Shown here: piece by piece, positions 1 to 11,377 of the stretch
Layout of the letters: every line of letters begins with the position of its first letter
Position numbering within the stretch: position 1 is the first letter of the stretch
Source of the DNA: Brachycybe producta
Taxonomy: Eukaryota; Arthropoda; Diplopoda; Playtdesmida; Andrognathidae
NCBI GenBank assembly: GCA_036925085.1
Contig: JAUPFP010000003.1
Coordinates: 10,083,008 to 10,147,007 of the forward strand
Direction: 5' to 3'
DNA length: 64,000 bases
Made by a program: the position numbers and the translations under genes
Notes under the pieces: generated by a model
Databases searched by the model: none
What the model was told of the DNA's origin: nothing
Seen by the model: the letters and a program-made list of their open reading frames with translations, nothing else

Positions 1-2124
1 GAAAGATTTTTGCCAAGGTTTCGACGCAACGGTAAAATTTCCTTAATTAATTTGAGACTTTAAAAAAATATACGCCCTTTTATAATACGTTCTATACAGA
101 CGCGCCGTGGACGTGAATGGGGCGATATAAGGGCCGGTATAGGGGTGCTGACATCGTTAAAATAATTATCGTTTGTGAAAAATGTTTTTAAAAATATTTT
201 TAACGACTTATAAAATATAAAAGGTACCTCATGATCAGGAAAATAAAATTAACTTACATTCATCACTTGTTAAAATTTCAATAAAACGATCACAAGAGTC
301 GAAAATAGACGAACCATGCAAACAAATAGCAAACTTTTTCCGTTGGATCGTTATCTTTTTTTTTTTTTTTTGGCAGGCGACCCAACAGAAAAATAGATCT
401 GCCAGAGAAGAACAATTGTAGTGACTGAGTCAGGCTTTTACTCCTCTTGTGTGTGTTTAATCGAAATACAACAGATTATCAAAGTAAGTTCATTTTGTTA
501 TCGTATTCACGACATACCTTTTATATTTTAATTAAGACATTAGAAATATTTTTAAAAAACTATTTTTCGCAGACGTTAATGGTGTTAACGATGTCAGCGC
601 CTATATATCGCTCCATCAATGTCTGTGGCGCTTTTAAAGTTTCTTAACATTTTTTGTGTCCTTTTTACGAAACTGTTGAGAAGTAATTTGTTGCATTTTT
701 TTTGTCAACTGTGCAACGCGGTTTAAAGAGACGAAACTGATTTATTACGCCCACTTCCACATTAAGCTGACAAAAGTACAACACGAGTTCGAAACTAAAA
801 CACAACACAAACACGAACAAATTGTTTTTCGTTTTTGTTTTTATATCTGTCCTACATAAACTATGCAGATGTTTTGTTGTTGTTTTAATACTAACGGTCC
901 ACACGCACACACACTGCACATACAGAGTTGGCAAAATGTTGTGTTGTACACATACAAAATACGATTTTTTTAAAGTTTACCAGCTTAATTCGGGGCATGG
1001 AATAGTTAGTGAAATCGCAGACAAAACACAAACAAAAAGCAAAATTCCCAGAAATATATTTAGCATTGTCGGCAATTTATTTGGTTTATACTTGGTGATA
1101 GACCTGCGAAAGGCGACGCGAAACAAACCAAATAACTTTAGCGGACAAACGGTCACCTGTCGTCACCTTTCGCTGACATATAATAACATTTTCCTCCCTT
1201 TGCACACCTTTGTACTTGCAGAATATTGCGATAGGATTTTATTCTACTTTATTGAACGAAATTGACTCCACAGCCAAGGCCAAGCCTGCAGTACTGCCTG
1301 CAAAATCTTAGATCCGCAATATCAAGGGTGTAGGTATAGATTTTCTATAGGGGGGTTCAAAGCAAGGGTGCCATATGAGAGGGATATCCAAAAAATTGCA
1401 CAATATGTACAGGTTTTTGCAATTCCTTTAATTTTTAAATTTAACGGCAAAAAAAACGGCATGCTGGCCTTTTCCGAACAAAGTACAATTTCTGATGGTT
1501 CAATAGCGACATCTCTATAAATTCTGAGAAGGGATAGCCCAGTTAGACGCTCTTGTACCATAGTGTTTTAGGTATGTTTTTAAGCGCTTTAAAGCAAAAG
1601 AAGAACATTCAGCAGTTATAGTAGATACCGGAAGCGTGGCCAAAATTTGCACAAGTTTGTGAATAAGCGGGAAAAATTATTTATTACATTTATCGACTAT
1701 TTCAATTGCAGTTTGTTCGTCGCTGCTCACCTTCCCTTTTTCCACCACAATTCTCAAGAGATCGCGCCACCTTCGCAGTAGTTTTTTGCAAAGACGCACG
1801 ACTAACCTAAAAGTTTGAAATAGACGAGATGCTCCTGCTGTGTTCTGCATGTTCTGCGCGCGCATTACAGTCATGATCCACTAAAAACATATAGCTTAGC
1901 AGCGTTGGATGATAAAATTTTCTGTTTAAAATAATTTTTTGTATAATGTTACCATTTTACATAGTTGAAATGAAAACATTATTTTATCTAGTGTAAATTT
2001 GTTTCTCAATAGGGCGGGTTTAACTCCCCCCCCCCCCTCTTGAACAATATCAAGCATCGGCGCTTCACCCACCCCCACCCCCAATATCATTATTTTTCTC
2101 TTCAAAAATTAGTAACATTTTTAC
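1..2124. other. Repeat-rich region without a recognisable gene
   Basis: No ORF here shows a recognisable domain. Positions 752-900 contain a diverged member of a repeat whose end reads AAGCTGACAAAAGTRCAAC; it recurs at about 10285 and 60089. A C-homopolymer lies at about 2027-2038. The 5' exons of UCHL5, which should encode the catalytic Cys segment, were looked for by eye and not found, so they probably lie upstream of the window. Confidence 0.5.
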
Positions 2125-2522
2125 TAAGGCTGTACCAATCACACTTTTTTACCGAGCCAATACCGAACTGATCACACGAAAAAAATCGACATGCCGATCG
2201 ATTTAACCGAGCTGATCATGCCGATTTTCACTGCCGATTTCGGCTGCTCACATCAGCCAGGTGATAAGCGGTTCGCACAAGAACGTATGGAAAAAAAATT
2301 AAATTATAATTTTCAAGTTTACAAAGCAATGGCAAGACAACAATTTCCTTTTAAAGATGAATTAGTGATAAAGTTGGTAATAAATTGATTGGCCCTCCAT
2401 CACTGCCGTTTTAACAGGGAGCAGACCTAATTGTTGAGTGCGGAAATCGGTTAACATTTGTTCGCCGATCCGATTTTAACCAATTAGCAGTAAATCGGTA
2501 AAATCGGCTCGGTACAGCCTTA
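2125..2522. mobile_element. MITE with TIR TAAGGCTGTACC
   Basis: The 12-bp termini TAAGGCTGTACC (2125-2136) and GGTACAGCCTTA (2511-2522) are perfect inverted repeats. The flanks allow a TA target duplication. The interior is rich in CCGAT/ATCGG words that continue the inverted symmetry. There is no coding capacity. This is a non-autonomous DNA transposon about 0.4 kb long; the superfamily is not assigned. Confidence 0.7.
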
Positions 2523-2599
2523 ATTTTTACATTATAGCAGCAAACATGTAAATACGTTTGAAATATAAGTAGCTGTTTAATTTTGGTAAAGGTAAATGT

Positions 2600-2965
2600 A
2601 CTTTGCGCATTTACGAGAGGCTTTCTAGAGGGTCACTCAATTTCGAGAGGTTCCCAAGGCCTTCACTGTTTCTGTACGGTTAGAGGGGCTTCTTCGTTTT
2701 GAGTGGCTCCATTAGGTATGCAGTTTTAAGAGGCTTCTGGTGGACTTCCAGTTTAGAGAGGTCTATTTGGTGCCTCGCAGTTTCAAGACCATCTCGGCAC
2801 TTTGGCACCTACACAATTTTGAGAGACTCTTGTCGGGTTGTTTATACTGTCTTCTTCTTTCTCTGGACTATGTTCTGTCCCAAGCGGGGCCGGTCAACTG
2901 ATGATGATGAATGGTCTGACATTTTAGTCGGATTTAGCGAAATGTGTTTTGCGACCGACTGAAAT
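2600..2965. repeat. Degenerate tandem repeat rich in GAGAGG
   Basis: A segment with a loosely repeated unit of about 40 bp containing GAGAGG followed by a T-rich word. An 87-codon ORF runs through it, but it is low in complexity and has no recognisable domain, so I treat it as repeat rather than gene. Confidence 0.4.
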
Positions 2966-4325
2966 GCTTGATGTCAACTTCGCAATGACGGAGAAACTAT
3001 GAAAGACAACTACCACAAAAATGTGTTATAGTTTTCAAAATATGTATCCTTAAATGCAACGTCATGTTTCGCGCACCGGTTACCTAGAAGGGCTAGTGCT
3101 GGCCAATCACAGCTGAGCTGTCTGTTTTTTTTTTGGATGACAACGAAAGCAGTTGGGACAAGTTCTTTTAAAGAACAATTCGTTGCATTCCATGTGTATA
3201 GATGAAGTTTAATGTGAACACAAAGGCGATGACTTTAGCAACACACTAGATAGTTGCTCATCAACACAGAAGCAACCTCGTTCTTTTTTCAAGCAACTGT
3301 TTCGTACAATCACCAATGAACAAGTTGTTTTAGAATGACGTGACTACAATAAAAGTGAGATAAAGACAACGGTCATCACCATCTTGGCCTCATTTTCACA
3401 CAGAATCAAACACACGTTGTTTATTGCCTGTTCCATTCAGTAATTCCAAGAAATGTGGATAGTGCTTGTGTCATGACTCATGAGCTTTCCTAGCAACAAA
3501 TAGGAAACTGCAGTTGCTACAATTGTTTTTGCTGTGTGTGAATTGCACCATGACCAGCTTTTGCGATGCTAAACTATACGATAACGATAATGATTCTTCA
3601 AGGCTAAATTATTGAATTTGTTTAATGAAATTGAACTGCATTTTAATTTAATGTTTAGTGCACAAGCTTAGTACGTAAATTTCTCGAAAAAATGGCATCC
3701 TAAATAAACATTTGCTAAACGTCGAAGACTTACCGTATTATTTCCTCATGTTTAAGATGCGAGGACTTACGCTTAGCAACTCTGAAGTGATTCGCCAAGT
3801 ACACAACAGTTTCTCACGGTAAAATATTCTTTTATGGGCTATAAAGGTGTCTTAATAGATATTTATTTTTGTTTTTGTACCTCCAGGTAGATGGTGCCAC
3901 AGCAGTGGCTATTATGTTCTATAGGATGGTCTCTTCTCTCTACCCGCAGTTTTGAGAAAGTTTTTGTTTTTCAAGCAAGCGTTTTTCATTGGAAACCTTA
4001 CGAAAAAAATTCAGTGTTTTAGAAACTAGAACAGTTGTTGATGATGCTAAAAGTTTTTTTAACGATATCTTTCAAATTAATCTTTTTTCATGACAGTTTG
4101 AAAAAAGCGAAAATAGTTTTTCTTGAAATGTCAATAGAAAGAACAAAAAAAAACAGGTCATTTTCAAACTCATAAAATGTTTTATTTTTGAAGATATTGC
4201 GATGAAAAAAACTTTTAACATAATCTTTTTCTGTTCTAGTTTTGATGACAATTTTAATTTTTTTTTTTGTAATGTTTCTAAAAAACGTTTGCTTGACGTT
4301 TTTCTACGGAGCCCTGTTGAAGACA
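2966..4325. other. Non-coding region with a dispersed repeat copy
   Basis: No gene recognised. About 3955-4330 is one copy of a dispersed AT-rich repeat that recurs at about 14085, 22812, 38975 and 42655. Shared features include AAAACGTTTGCTTGACG-type words and the pairing of 'aaaactatttt' with 'cgcctttttcaa' in opposite orientations. Confidence 0.45.
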
Positions 4326-4760
4326 AGGAATATATTTTTATCTCATCCGGGCGACTTAGTAGACAAGATAGATACTATACGTTGTCCGGATCAGATACTA
4401 AGTCGGGTCTGGATGAAAGGACGAACATTGTAGGGTAACTCTAAACCCCGGAACAGTATGCATATAGAATTGGAGGAACACTATACTTTTTTTATATCGG
4501 TTATTAGAATTTGTTACGTTAAATTAATAATTGTGCGCAGTCCCCCAGAATAAAAAAAAATGGCATGATTTAATTTAAAAAATGGCTTTGTTGTTATGCA
4601 CCGGTGTTAGTAGTGTTCTATATGCATTTTGTTTCTGGTTTTAGACTTACCCCACAATATTCATCCTTTCATCCTGACCCGAACTACTGTCTCGTCCGTA
4701 TGACTTAGTATCTCGTCTGGACGACATAGTATCTCGTGTGGACGAGATAAAAAATATTAA
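4326..4760. mobile_element. TIR element, about 0.43 kb, just upstream of a UCHL5 exon
   Basis: The left end (ATATATTTTTATCTCATCCG, from about 4330) and the right end (GTGGACGAGATAAAAAATAT, to about 4758) are imperfect inverted repeats. Both arms carry repeated 'GACTTAGTA..' words in opposite orientation. The interior (GGGTAACTCTAAACCCCGGA and following) resembles a segment at 55125-55425. It sits about 180 bp before a UCHL5 exon and is therefore intronic. Confidence 0.55.
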
Positions 4761-4941
4761 ATGTCCTCAACATGCCTCCGTATTTTTGCGTCCATATTTT
4801 ACAAAAAAAAAACGTTTATGGAGCATAGCATTAGCCAGTGTAGTGGCGCCGTTGGGGAAACAAAAGCAAATAAATATTTATAAAGCCACATTAAGCTTTT
4901 TCACAATTACAGAACTAACTGCGCTTTCGTTTGTTATGTAG

Positions 4942-5072
4942 GCAGCAGCTTTTTGAATTTGATGGAAAGAATGTAACAAAAGAAGAAGATGTGTTTCATT
5001 TTGTGGGTTACATTCCGATCGATGGCCGTCTTTACGAATTGGATGGACTAAAAGAGGGTCCAATAGATTTGG
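4942..5072 (+). CDS. UCHL5: UCHL5 exon with catalytic His/Asp segment
   Basis: Coding exon of ubiquitin C-terminal hydrolase L5 (UCH37). This cysteine deubiquitinase is activated by the proteasome subunit RPN13 and also binds the INO80 complex. The translation begins RQQLFEFDG (first codon split) and ends at GPIDLG. It contains the family-diagnostic FHF and RLYELDG words, which carry the catalytic His and Asp of the UCH peptidase (C12) fold. The acceptor is TAG at 4939-4941 and the donor GG|GTAACC after 5072, phase 1. The exon that encodes the catalytic Cys is not visible in the window. The next intron is only 81 nt, a multiple of three with no stop codon, so unspliced RNA stays open. Identification rests on recalled family similarity. 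Confidence 0.93.
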
Positions 5073-5153
5073 GTAACCAACAACGAGTTTTATGTACTGT
5101 AGAAAATGTAACAATGCTGTATTGCATTTCTTTTTTTTTTTTTTTTGGAAAAG

Positions 5154-5320
5154 GTCCTATATCGCCGGACATCGAATGGACCGACGTTGCAACGCCTGTT
5201 ATAGAGAAAAGAATACAAAGGTACAGCGCCGAAGAGATTCATTTTAACTTAATGGCGATTGTTTCGGATCGTTTGGTGACATACAAACGGAAAGTGGATC
5301 AACTCATGGTGAAAATGGAG
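5154..5320 (+). CDS. UCHL5: UCHL5 exon, end of UCH domain and start of ULD
   Basis: Continues the previous exon in phase (the split Gly codon is completed by GT). It encodes the PVIEKRIQRYS and IHFNLMAIVSDR segments that end the UCH catalytic domain in UCH37-type enzymes, then a basic helical linker with Lys/Val/Asp/Gln. The acceptor follows a 17-base T tract (AAG before 5154). The donor is ATGGAG|GTAAAA after 5320, phase 0. An ORF runs on into the intron but loses similarity at once. Confidence 0.92.
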
Positions 5321-6617
5321 GTAAAACAGATAAGGTTATTCTCACTTTCCTTAACTCTACAATGTGTCTTTCGGGTACAATGATTTAGTTCCTTATCTGG
5401 CTGTTTGGTCTTACGATGTGCGAACGTCATTTAATGTTTAGCCCGAACCCTGCTAACGAAATGTTCTTAAAGTTCTTTCACAATGTGGGGATGCTCAAGC
5501 TTTGCTCACACAGTGCTTGCGGTGCAGTGATAACTCCCAGTGAGATAATAGTGGCCACGACCCCTATCAGCTTCTCCCTTACAATGACGACGCAATCACC
5601 TGAATTGAACATTGGAACTATGATAACACAGACCTGTTAATCACAACCTAGTGCATAAACCCTAGCTGCTAACCTATTGATACTATGTTTTCGTGGTACC
5701 ATGGAGGGGTAGGGGCCTCTAGGCTCTTGTCTACCTTCGCGGCAAAGACCCTTTTTGTTAAGACTGTCGTACACCAAATGGTATAAGTGGCCTAAAGCCT
5801 ATCGCCGGGTGGGCCGTAGTTATATTTGCAACAGTGCTTGCGGTACGTTTAAAATTGAAACAATTGAACTATATGAGAGTGTTCACGTTACGATGAATGA
5901 CACTCACACATATTCATAATGACCGCTGCAATCTTCAGGGTACCCTGAACCGAATGCCTAGTGTAAACAAGATGCGCGCACATACCCCCTCTCCCTTTTC
6001 TCCTGAACAAATCAGAATACCGAAATCTTGACTCAGTTGAGTGCGTTGGTGTCAGTACCTTGGAGCATGCTGTGAGTGTGTGTATGTGTGTGTCTTGAGA
6101 ACATGAGTGTGGCTTGACCGATATTTTTAAACAAATATTGTGTTTTTTTGCACCACTGACAAAAAAACACAATATTTGTCATATGTCACGTTTGTTTGAT
6201 GCAGAAAACATAAAATACAAGTCTCACATTACCAGTTACTGTGTCCTAATTCTACAGAATCGCATTGCCCGGCTTTTGCTAATGCTTTTTAAGGGGGCCA
6301 TACGCAAATTTTGTTCCTTAATAAATGACATCGATGATACCTCTCCAAGAGTTGCGTGTACAGGAGACGAGCCTGATCCCCAGAGCTGAAACGACGTATT
6401 ACGACAGCTTTTAGCTCGGACCAAGCCATATGTCTGGATTCAAAGCTGCACACTGAGTGTAGTGTACCTCAGCCGGCCTATCCAGTAACCTAATAATAAC
6501 ACAGTGCACAAAGTAAGATGCCATCGCGAACATTCAACCTGTAGGAAACCTGTAGCGTTAAGGAAAGTGGCGTATGTTGGTTTTTTAAATTTTAACTTTT
6601 AAGAATGTAATTTGAAG
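5321..6617 (+). other. UCHL5 intron with a perfect 19-bp hairpin
   Basis: Intron of about 1.3 kb. It contains a TG-rich stretch near 6075-6092 and a perfect inverted repeat (6131-6149 with 6161-6179, 11-nt loop). No gene is seen. A 74-codon ORF at 5416-5640 has no recognisable domain. Confidence 0.6.
6131..6179. repeat. Perfect 19-bp inverted repeat, hairpin
   Basis: ACAAATATTGTGTTTTTTT at 6131-6149 is the exact reverse complement of 6161-6179, separated by 11 nt. It lies in a UCHL5 intron. It could be a small MITE remnant or an RNA hairpin; there is no further evidence for a functional RNA. Confidence 0.7.
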
Positions 6618-6710
6618 GAAACCGGAATGGAAACCGATGAGGTGCACTCTGAAATTAGCGAGCTGCAGGTTCTAATCGCTGATGAAGAGAATAAGCATAA
6701 ACGATATCAG
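6618..6710 (+). CDS. UCHL5: UCHL5 exon, ULD helix
   Basis: A 31-codon exon, phase 0 at both ends: acceptor TTTGAAG before 6618, donor TATCAG|GTGAGG after 6710. The peptide holds METDEVHSEISELQVLIADE and ends NKHKRYQ. This matches the position in UCH37 of the MDTD word followed by the amphipathic helix that leads into the KRYKIENIRRKHNY segment. This C-terminal ULD region mediates binding to RPN13 or NFRKB in the known family. Too short to appear as a clear ORF on its own. Confidence 0.88.
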
Positions 6711-7969
6711 GTGAGGACAACGTTGTAGTTTTTATTTATCTACCGTTTGTAAATTTGGAAAGAAAATAGACGTTTTTATGCTCTCGTTACTTTAAAAAAA
6801 GTAATTCTTATGGGTTGTGGAATTCAAGTTTGCCAATCTACCTGGAAATGTCAGGGGATTAAAACATTATAAGAAAAGTTAGGGGGTGTGTGGTGGAACT
6901 TAAGCGAATTTAGCAAAAAAAAAATATGTAAAACCTGGAAAAGTCGGGGAATTTCTTAAGTGAAATTCCAATTCACAGTAATTAAAAGAAAACGGTCAAA
7001 AATCCAAAAGAAAATTTTAATTATCTAAATTGTGCTAAAAAGGAACCGAGGAGTGCATATGGAAACAAAAGGTTGCCACTCAATCTGGAAACCTGGAAAT
7101 GTCAGGCTAGAAGGGCAAAATGAAAAAGTTCTCTGACTGGCGCTGTAAAAAATAATTGGCTTACCTCTGTCCCCTTCCTTCAAAGTAGTCTTTATGTGGA
7201 GTGATATATCGAAGTCAGCACCTTTCCGACTTTCGAAAGCACTCCCGGAACTCATTTGCTGGAACATTGTTGAGGATGCTCATCATTATTTTGCCTTTGA
7301 TTTCAAAAAGTAAAGTGACGTCTTTTCTTGATTTTCAATGTTCGAAGCAAGAAAAAAGAGGAATTTTTTGTGGGACCAAGTTATTTTTTACAACGCTAGT
7401 CTTTGAACTTTTTGATTGATACACATATGTACGCTCATATATTACAGTGATAACCATTATCACAGTGTTCAGAAATTGTTTGTGTACAAAACCTGGAAAG
7501 TATTGAACTTTGGTTTAAAAAACTTGGATATGTCTGGGAATTTCAGAAATGAACAGTTGTGGCAACCTTGACAGAGAATAACCAGGGTTCCAATCCATTG
7601 TTCTACTTTGTTTGCATATTTTGAAATGACTTAGGCTGTCGTTACAGTGTATGCGTTGTTCAATGTCAAGCATTGCATACGATTGAATATGACAGTGTTG
7701 TCAGGCAAGGTTGGATACATTACATGCAACTGTCGCACAAATATGCTTTATATACATATAGGGAAGCTGTTGCATGGGGAAGTACAGGCTTTTATTTTAA
7801 GCTGGTTAAGTGTAAATCCGTGTTGAACTCTTATGTCTATAGAAAGTTTATTTTGAAAGATACCAACAAGTAAAAAACCTTACGTGATTGAGCTACCCTT
7901 TAAGTCGCTAAGACACTTTATACTTTTTCTTAATTTTTTTTTGAAATTAATAAACCATCTTAACGAGTT
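6711..7969 (+). other. UCHL5 intron, left part; nothing recognised
   Basis: AT-rich. It contains several short words of the 'aacctggaaa(t/a)gtc(a/t)gg' type (about 6840, 6930, 7088, 7490, 7525), suggesting a degraded dispersed repeat. No ORF is convincing. Confidence 0.45.
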
Positions 7970-8264
7970 GCAAGCAGCGATGGGTATATGTCACAAAAGT
8001 AATGTTTTATCCGTTGGCGTATGATACGTGAAGTATCATACTGTATAAAACGTATAAAACCTGTATAAAATGTATAAAACATAAAACCTATTATAAAATC
8101 ACAAATTTTAACGCCTATAAAATATTAAACCCCACGCATTGTATCAAGTTTGTTTTAATTTAATTTGAATCAAGTTAAATGAAAACAGAAAATTAAATAA
8201 AAAACATGTTTTGTGCTACTCATTTTTAAAAACAGTTTTCTAAACAGTAAGAAAAAACAAGATA

Positions 8265-8360
8265 TAATTCCATCTTGTCTTGTGTAGTGGTTAGTGTCCT
8301 AGGCTTTTAGCCCATGCTTATATGTTAGTCATGGGTTCAATCCCTGTGCAGTGTGGATTA
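8265..8360 (+). repeat. tRNA-Lys-like SINE head or tRNA pseudogene
   Basis: An A-box-like GTGTAGTGGTTAGTGTCCT is followed by an anticodon-arm-like CTAGGCTTTTAGCCCATG, whose 7-base loop would place TTT (Lys) at the anticodon, and then by a B-box GGGTTCAATCCC. Spacing between the boxes fits a Pol III tRNA-type promoter. The arms pair poorly and the downstream sequence is AT-rich, so a tRNA-derived SINE or pseudogene is likelier than a working tRNA. Confidence 0.6.
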
Positions 8361-8914
8361 TTTTCAATTATTTCAGAAGGTGGCATTGGACAAATACATT
8401 ATGAAGTTAAATAAAAGCGAGTAGTAGTAACAAACATGATACACAATGAGTGTGAGCTGATAGAAAACGTACTACGGATTATTCCAGCATCCACAGGTAT
8501 TTTGGAAAGCATATGTTCGTTCTGCAATAAGGAATATAGGCTCTCTCCAAACAACTTCTATGCATTTATCCCGTTCTTAAAGTGCAAGATAAACAACATC
8601 TTAATGTGCATAAATATTTCAAATAACAGTTACATTTAAATTTTAAAATATTTAATTTTTCTTTTCAGCCTTTTTTGGGGCAATTTTCCAGTTTTTTTTC
8701 CCATTGCAGATTTGCAACTGTTTTTATAATGAAACACTTTGTTTTGAATATTTAAAAAATCTTGTAATTTTGTTTTATTAAACTTTTTGTACTTATTTAG
8801 TTTTATACGTTTGGTTTTATACATGCGCTAAATAACAGTTTTATACATGCGCTAAATAACAGTTTTATACGTCATGTATTATACAGTATAATACCACAGA
8901 TAATACATGACGTA

Positions 8915-9592
8915 TGTAACCACCCGGCTATGGCCGTCACAACACCCAAGTAAAACTACTCCGTCTCACCCTTATCCTGTGTCTTGGGGGCTGGGATCGC
9001 AGCACTAGCTGCCCTCTTGCTCCGCCCGTGTCTCTCGATGGCACTGGCCAGGAGTCGTTCTCGCTGCACGTCGCCGGACAAAAGGCCGACGAACCGATGA
9101 TGGAACCCTCGGTGGACCTCTAATTGTGTCTACCGTGCAACTGGTGCGAAGGTACCGGCCGAAGAGACGGAAATAGGACGGTGGTGATGAGGGTGAAACC
9201 CCTCACCTGAATCCCCACCCTCCCCACGGTAACTTCCCCAATAAAGCGAGACAGACACCAGTGTAGTATAAAATATAAAAGAGGTATTTATTCAAACACA
9301 TAAACACTTAATCAATAGGCAGTAATATACAATAATCTACTGGACCATGGTCCAGCAAATGAAAACAAGCCACTTTTTTGCAGATCAAAGAAGACAAACA
9401 CATGCCATATGGCGGCCAGCAGCCATAACATCATGCATCTCTTCTTCAGGGTCTCAGTGCATTGGGGGAGGACAGTGACCCTAGCTGGAGTTCATGTTGT
9501 CTGCCGGGCTGCCTCTACAGCATCCTAGCAGACAACATCAGGATTCAGTCTGCTCCTACTAATTAAAGAAGGAGCAAAACTGGGTCGTCACA
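8915..9592. mobile_element. Solo LTR, 678 bp, with 4-bp target duplication CGTA
   Basis: The segment begins TGTAACCACC and ends GTCGTCACA (TG...CA) and is flanked by CGTA at 8911-8914 and 9593-9596. It interrupts the ACGTATTATAC-type arm of the surrounding TIR element. It is less AT-rich than its surroundings and contains a TATAAAA word (about 9269) and an AATAAA word (about 9240). No internal retroelement genes accompany it, so it is a solo LTR. Confidence 0.72.
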
Positions 9593-9612
9593 CGTATTAT
9601 ACCTACCCATCC

Positions 9613-10008
9613 CTGGCTGCAAGATATATAAATATTTCATTTTTCGGTTCGGTTCGTTTCGTTTGGAGTTATTTTTTTAAATTCATTTAAATTTTCATCA
9701 ACAATGCGTTGTCCCATTGACTTACAACGTTCAAACATCCCTTCTCATCTCCCACTACACCTGCGTTATGTTTTTGACTCTTCTGCCACTGTTAAACGCA
9801 CAAAAAACAAACATGTTTGATCTGACCAAATTTGTTGTACGACTCCGCGCGGTTACACGCAACACTGTTGCATACATTGTATTCGTTTTTATTGATTTGA
9901 ATGTGTTTATTTGTTACATGCGGAGTCGCACGACAGTTTGTCGTGAGACAATGCATGCAGTGTAACCATGGCTTTATGTGTTCTTTAACAACGTTATCTT
10001 TGTTGCAG
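9613..10008 (+). other. Rest of UCHL5 intron; no feature seen
   Basis: An 82-codon ORF at 9717-9965 shows no recognisable domain and stops before the coding exon at 10009. Confidence 0.5.
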
Positions 10009-10107
10009 ATTGAAAATATCAGACGGAAGCACAACTACCTCCCACTTATAATGGAGCTTCTCAAGATATTGGCCAAAGAAGGACAACTCCAAATGCTATT
10101 GGAAAAG
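10009..10107 (+). CDS. UCHL5: UCHL5 exon, IENIRRKHNYLP core of ULD
   Basis: A 33-codon exon, phase 0, after acceptor TTGCAG and before donor GGAAAAG|GTGCGT. The translation IENIRRKHNYLPLIMELLKI is nearly the vertebrate UCH37 sequence and is the best single diagnostic for the gene. It continues into a Leu-rich helix ending MLLEK. The preceding intron is 3.3 kb and carries nested transposons (7970-9612). The left edge of the tandem duplication (about 10299) lies 190 bp downstream, inside the next intron. Confidence 0.95.
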
Positions 10108-10481
10108 GTGCGTAACGAGACAAACTTCTATTTGATTTGAAATGCTAAATAATATTTCTAAATTGTGTACACGGTTCATCCTTTATCTGAGGTTTAAGTT
10201 GCAAAGGTTTGCAAAAATTGGAACCTGCTTCATCCTCTTTTTGTTCTGCATGAAGTTAAGAAATTTTCCCCGTATGCCTTATCCACATAAGCTGACAAAA
10301 GTGCAACATTAGTTTGAGACAAACACACAGCAAAAACGCCAGAAAATGGAGATTTTGAAAACAAAACAAACCTCAAACAACTGTCAGCAGTACTCAAGAC
10401 AAAACCACAACAAGTCCTATGTAAACTACGCAACTTCTGTTGTTGTTTTGTTGTTTTATGCCATATGGTTGTCATATACTT

Positions 10482-10541
10482 AAAAAAATTCAATCTCACG
10501 CTAAGCTTTATATGAAGCTTAGCGTGGGATTTAAATTTTTT
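10482..10541. repeat. Inverted repeat with GCTTAGCGTG arms (copy at 19205-19264)
   Basis: Near-perfect palindrome: CACGCTAAGCTT is answered by AAGCTTAGCGTG across a 4-nt centre, and the AT-rich flanks extend the pairing. Present in both duplication units. Two 148- and 157-167-codon ORFs overlap here on opposite strands, but this is repeat DNA and neither has a recognisable domain. Confidence 0.65.
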
Positions 10542-11377
10542 AACCGTATATACGCCCTGCACTGCAATCGTACGTTTGTTGTGAGCATGCATAGACTCGT
10601 GGTGTGGATGTACAGGTCGAATTGCGCATGCATAACAAGCAAGCTGATGACAATCTGTTATTTTTTTTGGAAGTATGTACGGTACGAGCTCGACGCTCGT
10701 ATATATTATGTAGTTAATAAATGTTACGTACAAGGACGACTTATGCGGTTAATTCGTTCCGAAAATTTCTTCTTAAGTGGAATGCGCTTAAGTACTATGT
10801 ATTTTTATTACATTTGCCGAGTCGATTGGTGGCGTTGCAAGCGTAAAGGTGCCTTTACACCGAGGAACTGGAAAAAATATTGTTAGTTGCAAAAATGTTA
10901 TTAGCAAATATGTTAATCAACAATTTGTTTCACTGTTTTGATAAATGTTAGCAACAAAATGCTAATAAATATTTTTGACAAAAATATTTATAGCATGTCA
11001 TGAACAATTTGAAAGAAACTATCTTGGATATGATATGAAATACCACATCGGCGGGGCTCCATTGAAATGCTTGTTATCAAAATATTCCGATTTGTTTTGT
11101 TTCTTTTTGGATCCGATATTGTGTGCGTCAACCCTTATAAGACTTGTCCCCCCCCCCCTTCCTACATGAAGCAGGAGGGGTTGAAGATATAATCTGATAA
11201 GAGAGAAAAATGAAGCAAAGGTTATAATTAAAAAAATTTGTTATTATTTTTAAAACTGTCACCAAACAGATACATGTATTTTTAATGCGATATTTGTGAA
11301 AATACTTGCAATAGGTTATCTCATAATGTGTCTCTATCGCTATAATTTTAAAGATTTCATTCACTTTTATTCACACA
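10542..11377. other. Non-coding repeat DNA (copy at 19265-20102)
   Basis: No gene recognised. It holds AT-rich inverted words around 10880-10985 and the variable C-tract at 11148-11158 (13 bases in unit B at 19871-19883). Confidence 0.5.

Larger units (their letters stand above)
7970..9612. mobile_element. TIR element with nested SINE and solo LTR
   Basis: The left end near 7979 (GATGGGTATATGTCACAAAA) and the right end near 9597-9607 (ATTATACCTACCCATC) are inverted repeats. The interior just inside both ends repeats GTATAAAAC/GTTTTATAC words (8040-8090 and 8810-8870). The same family's left end recurs at 14455 and 23182. A tRNA-like SINE (8265-8360) and a solo LTR (8915-9592) have inserted into it. 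Confidence 0.55.

Noticed and set aside
822-1265. 147-codon ORF near the left end
   Set aside because: Low-complexity Phe/Val and Thr/His stretches from TG/CA-rich DNA, no splice signals, overlaps a dispersed repeat.
8265-8360. Functional tRNA-Lys gene
   Set aside because: A and B boxes are good but acceptor and anticodon stems pair poorly and there is no clear T-run terminator directly after.
10230-10886. Two overlapping long ORFs (167 codons on minus, 148 on plus), repeated at 18983-19609
   Set aside because: They overlap a palindromic dispersed repeat on both strands, show no domain, and look conserved only because the whole segment is duplicated.
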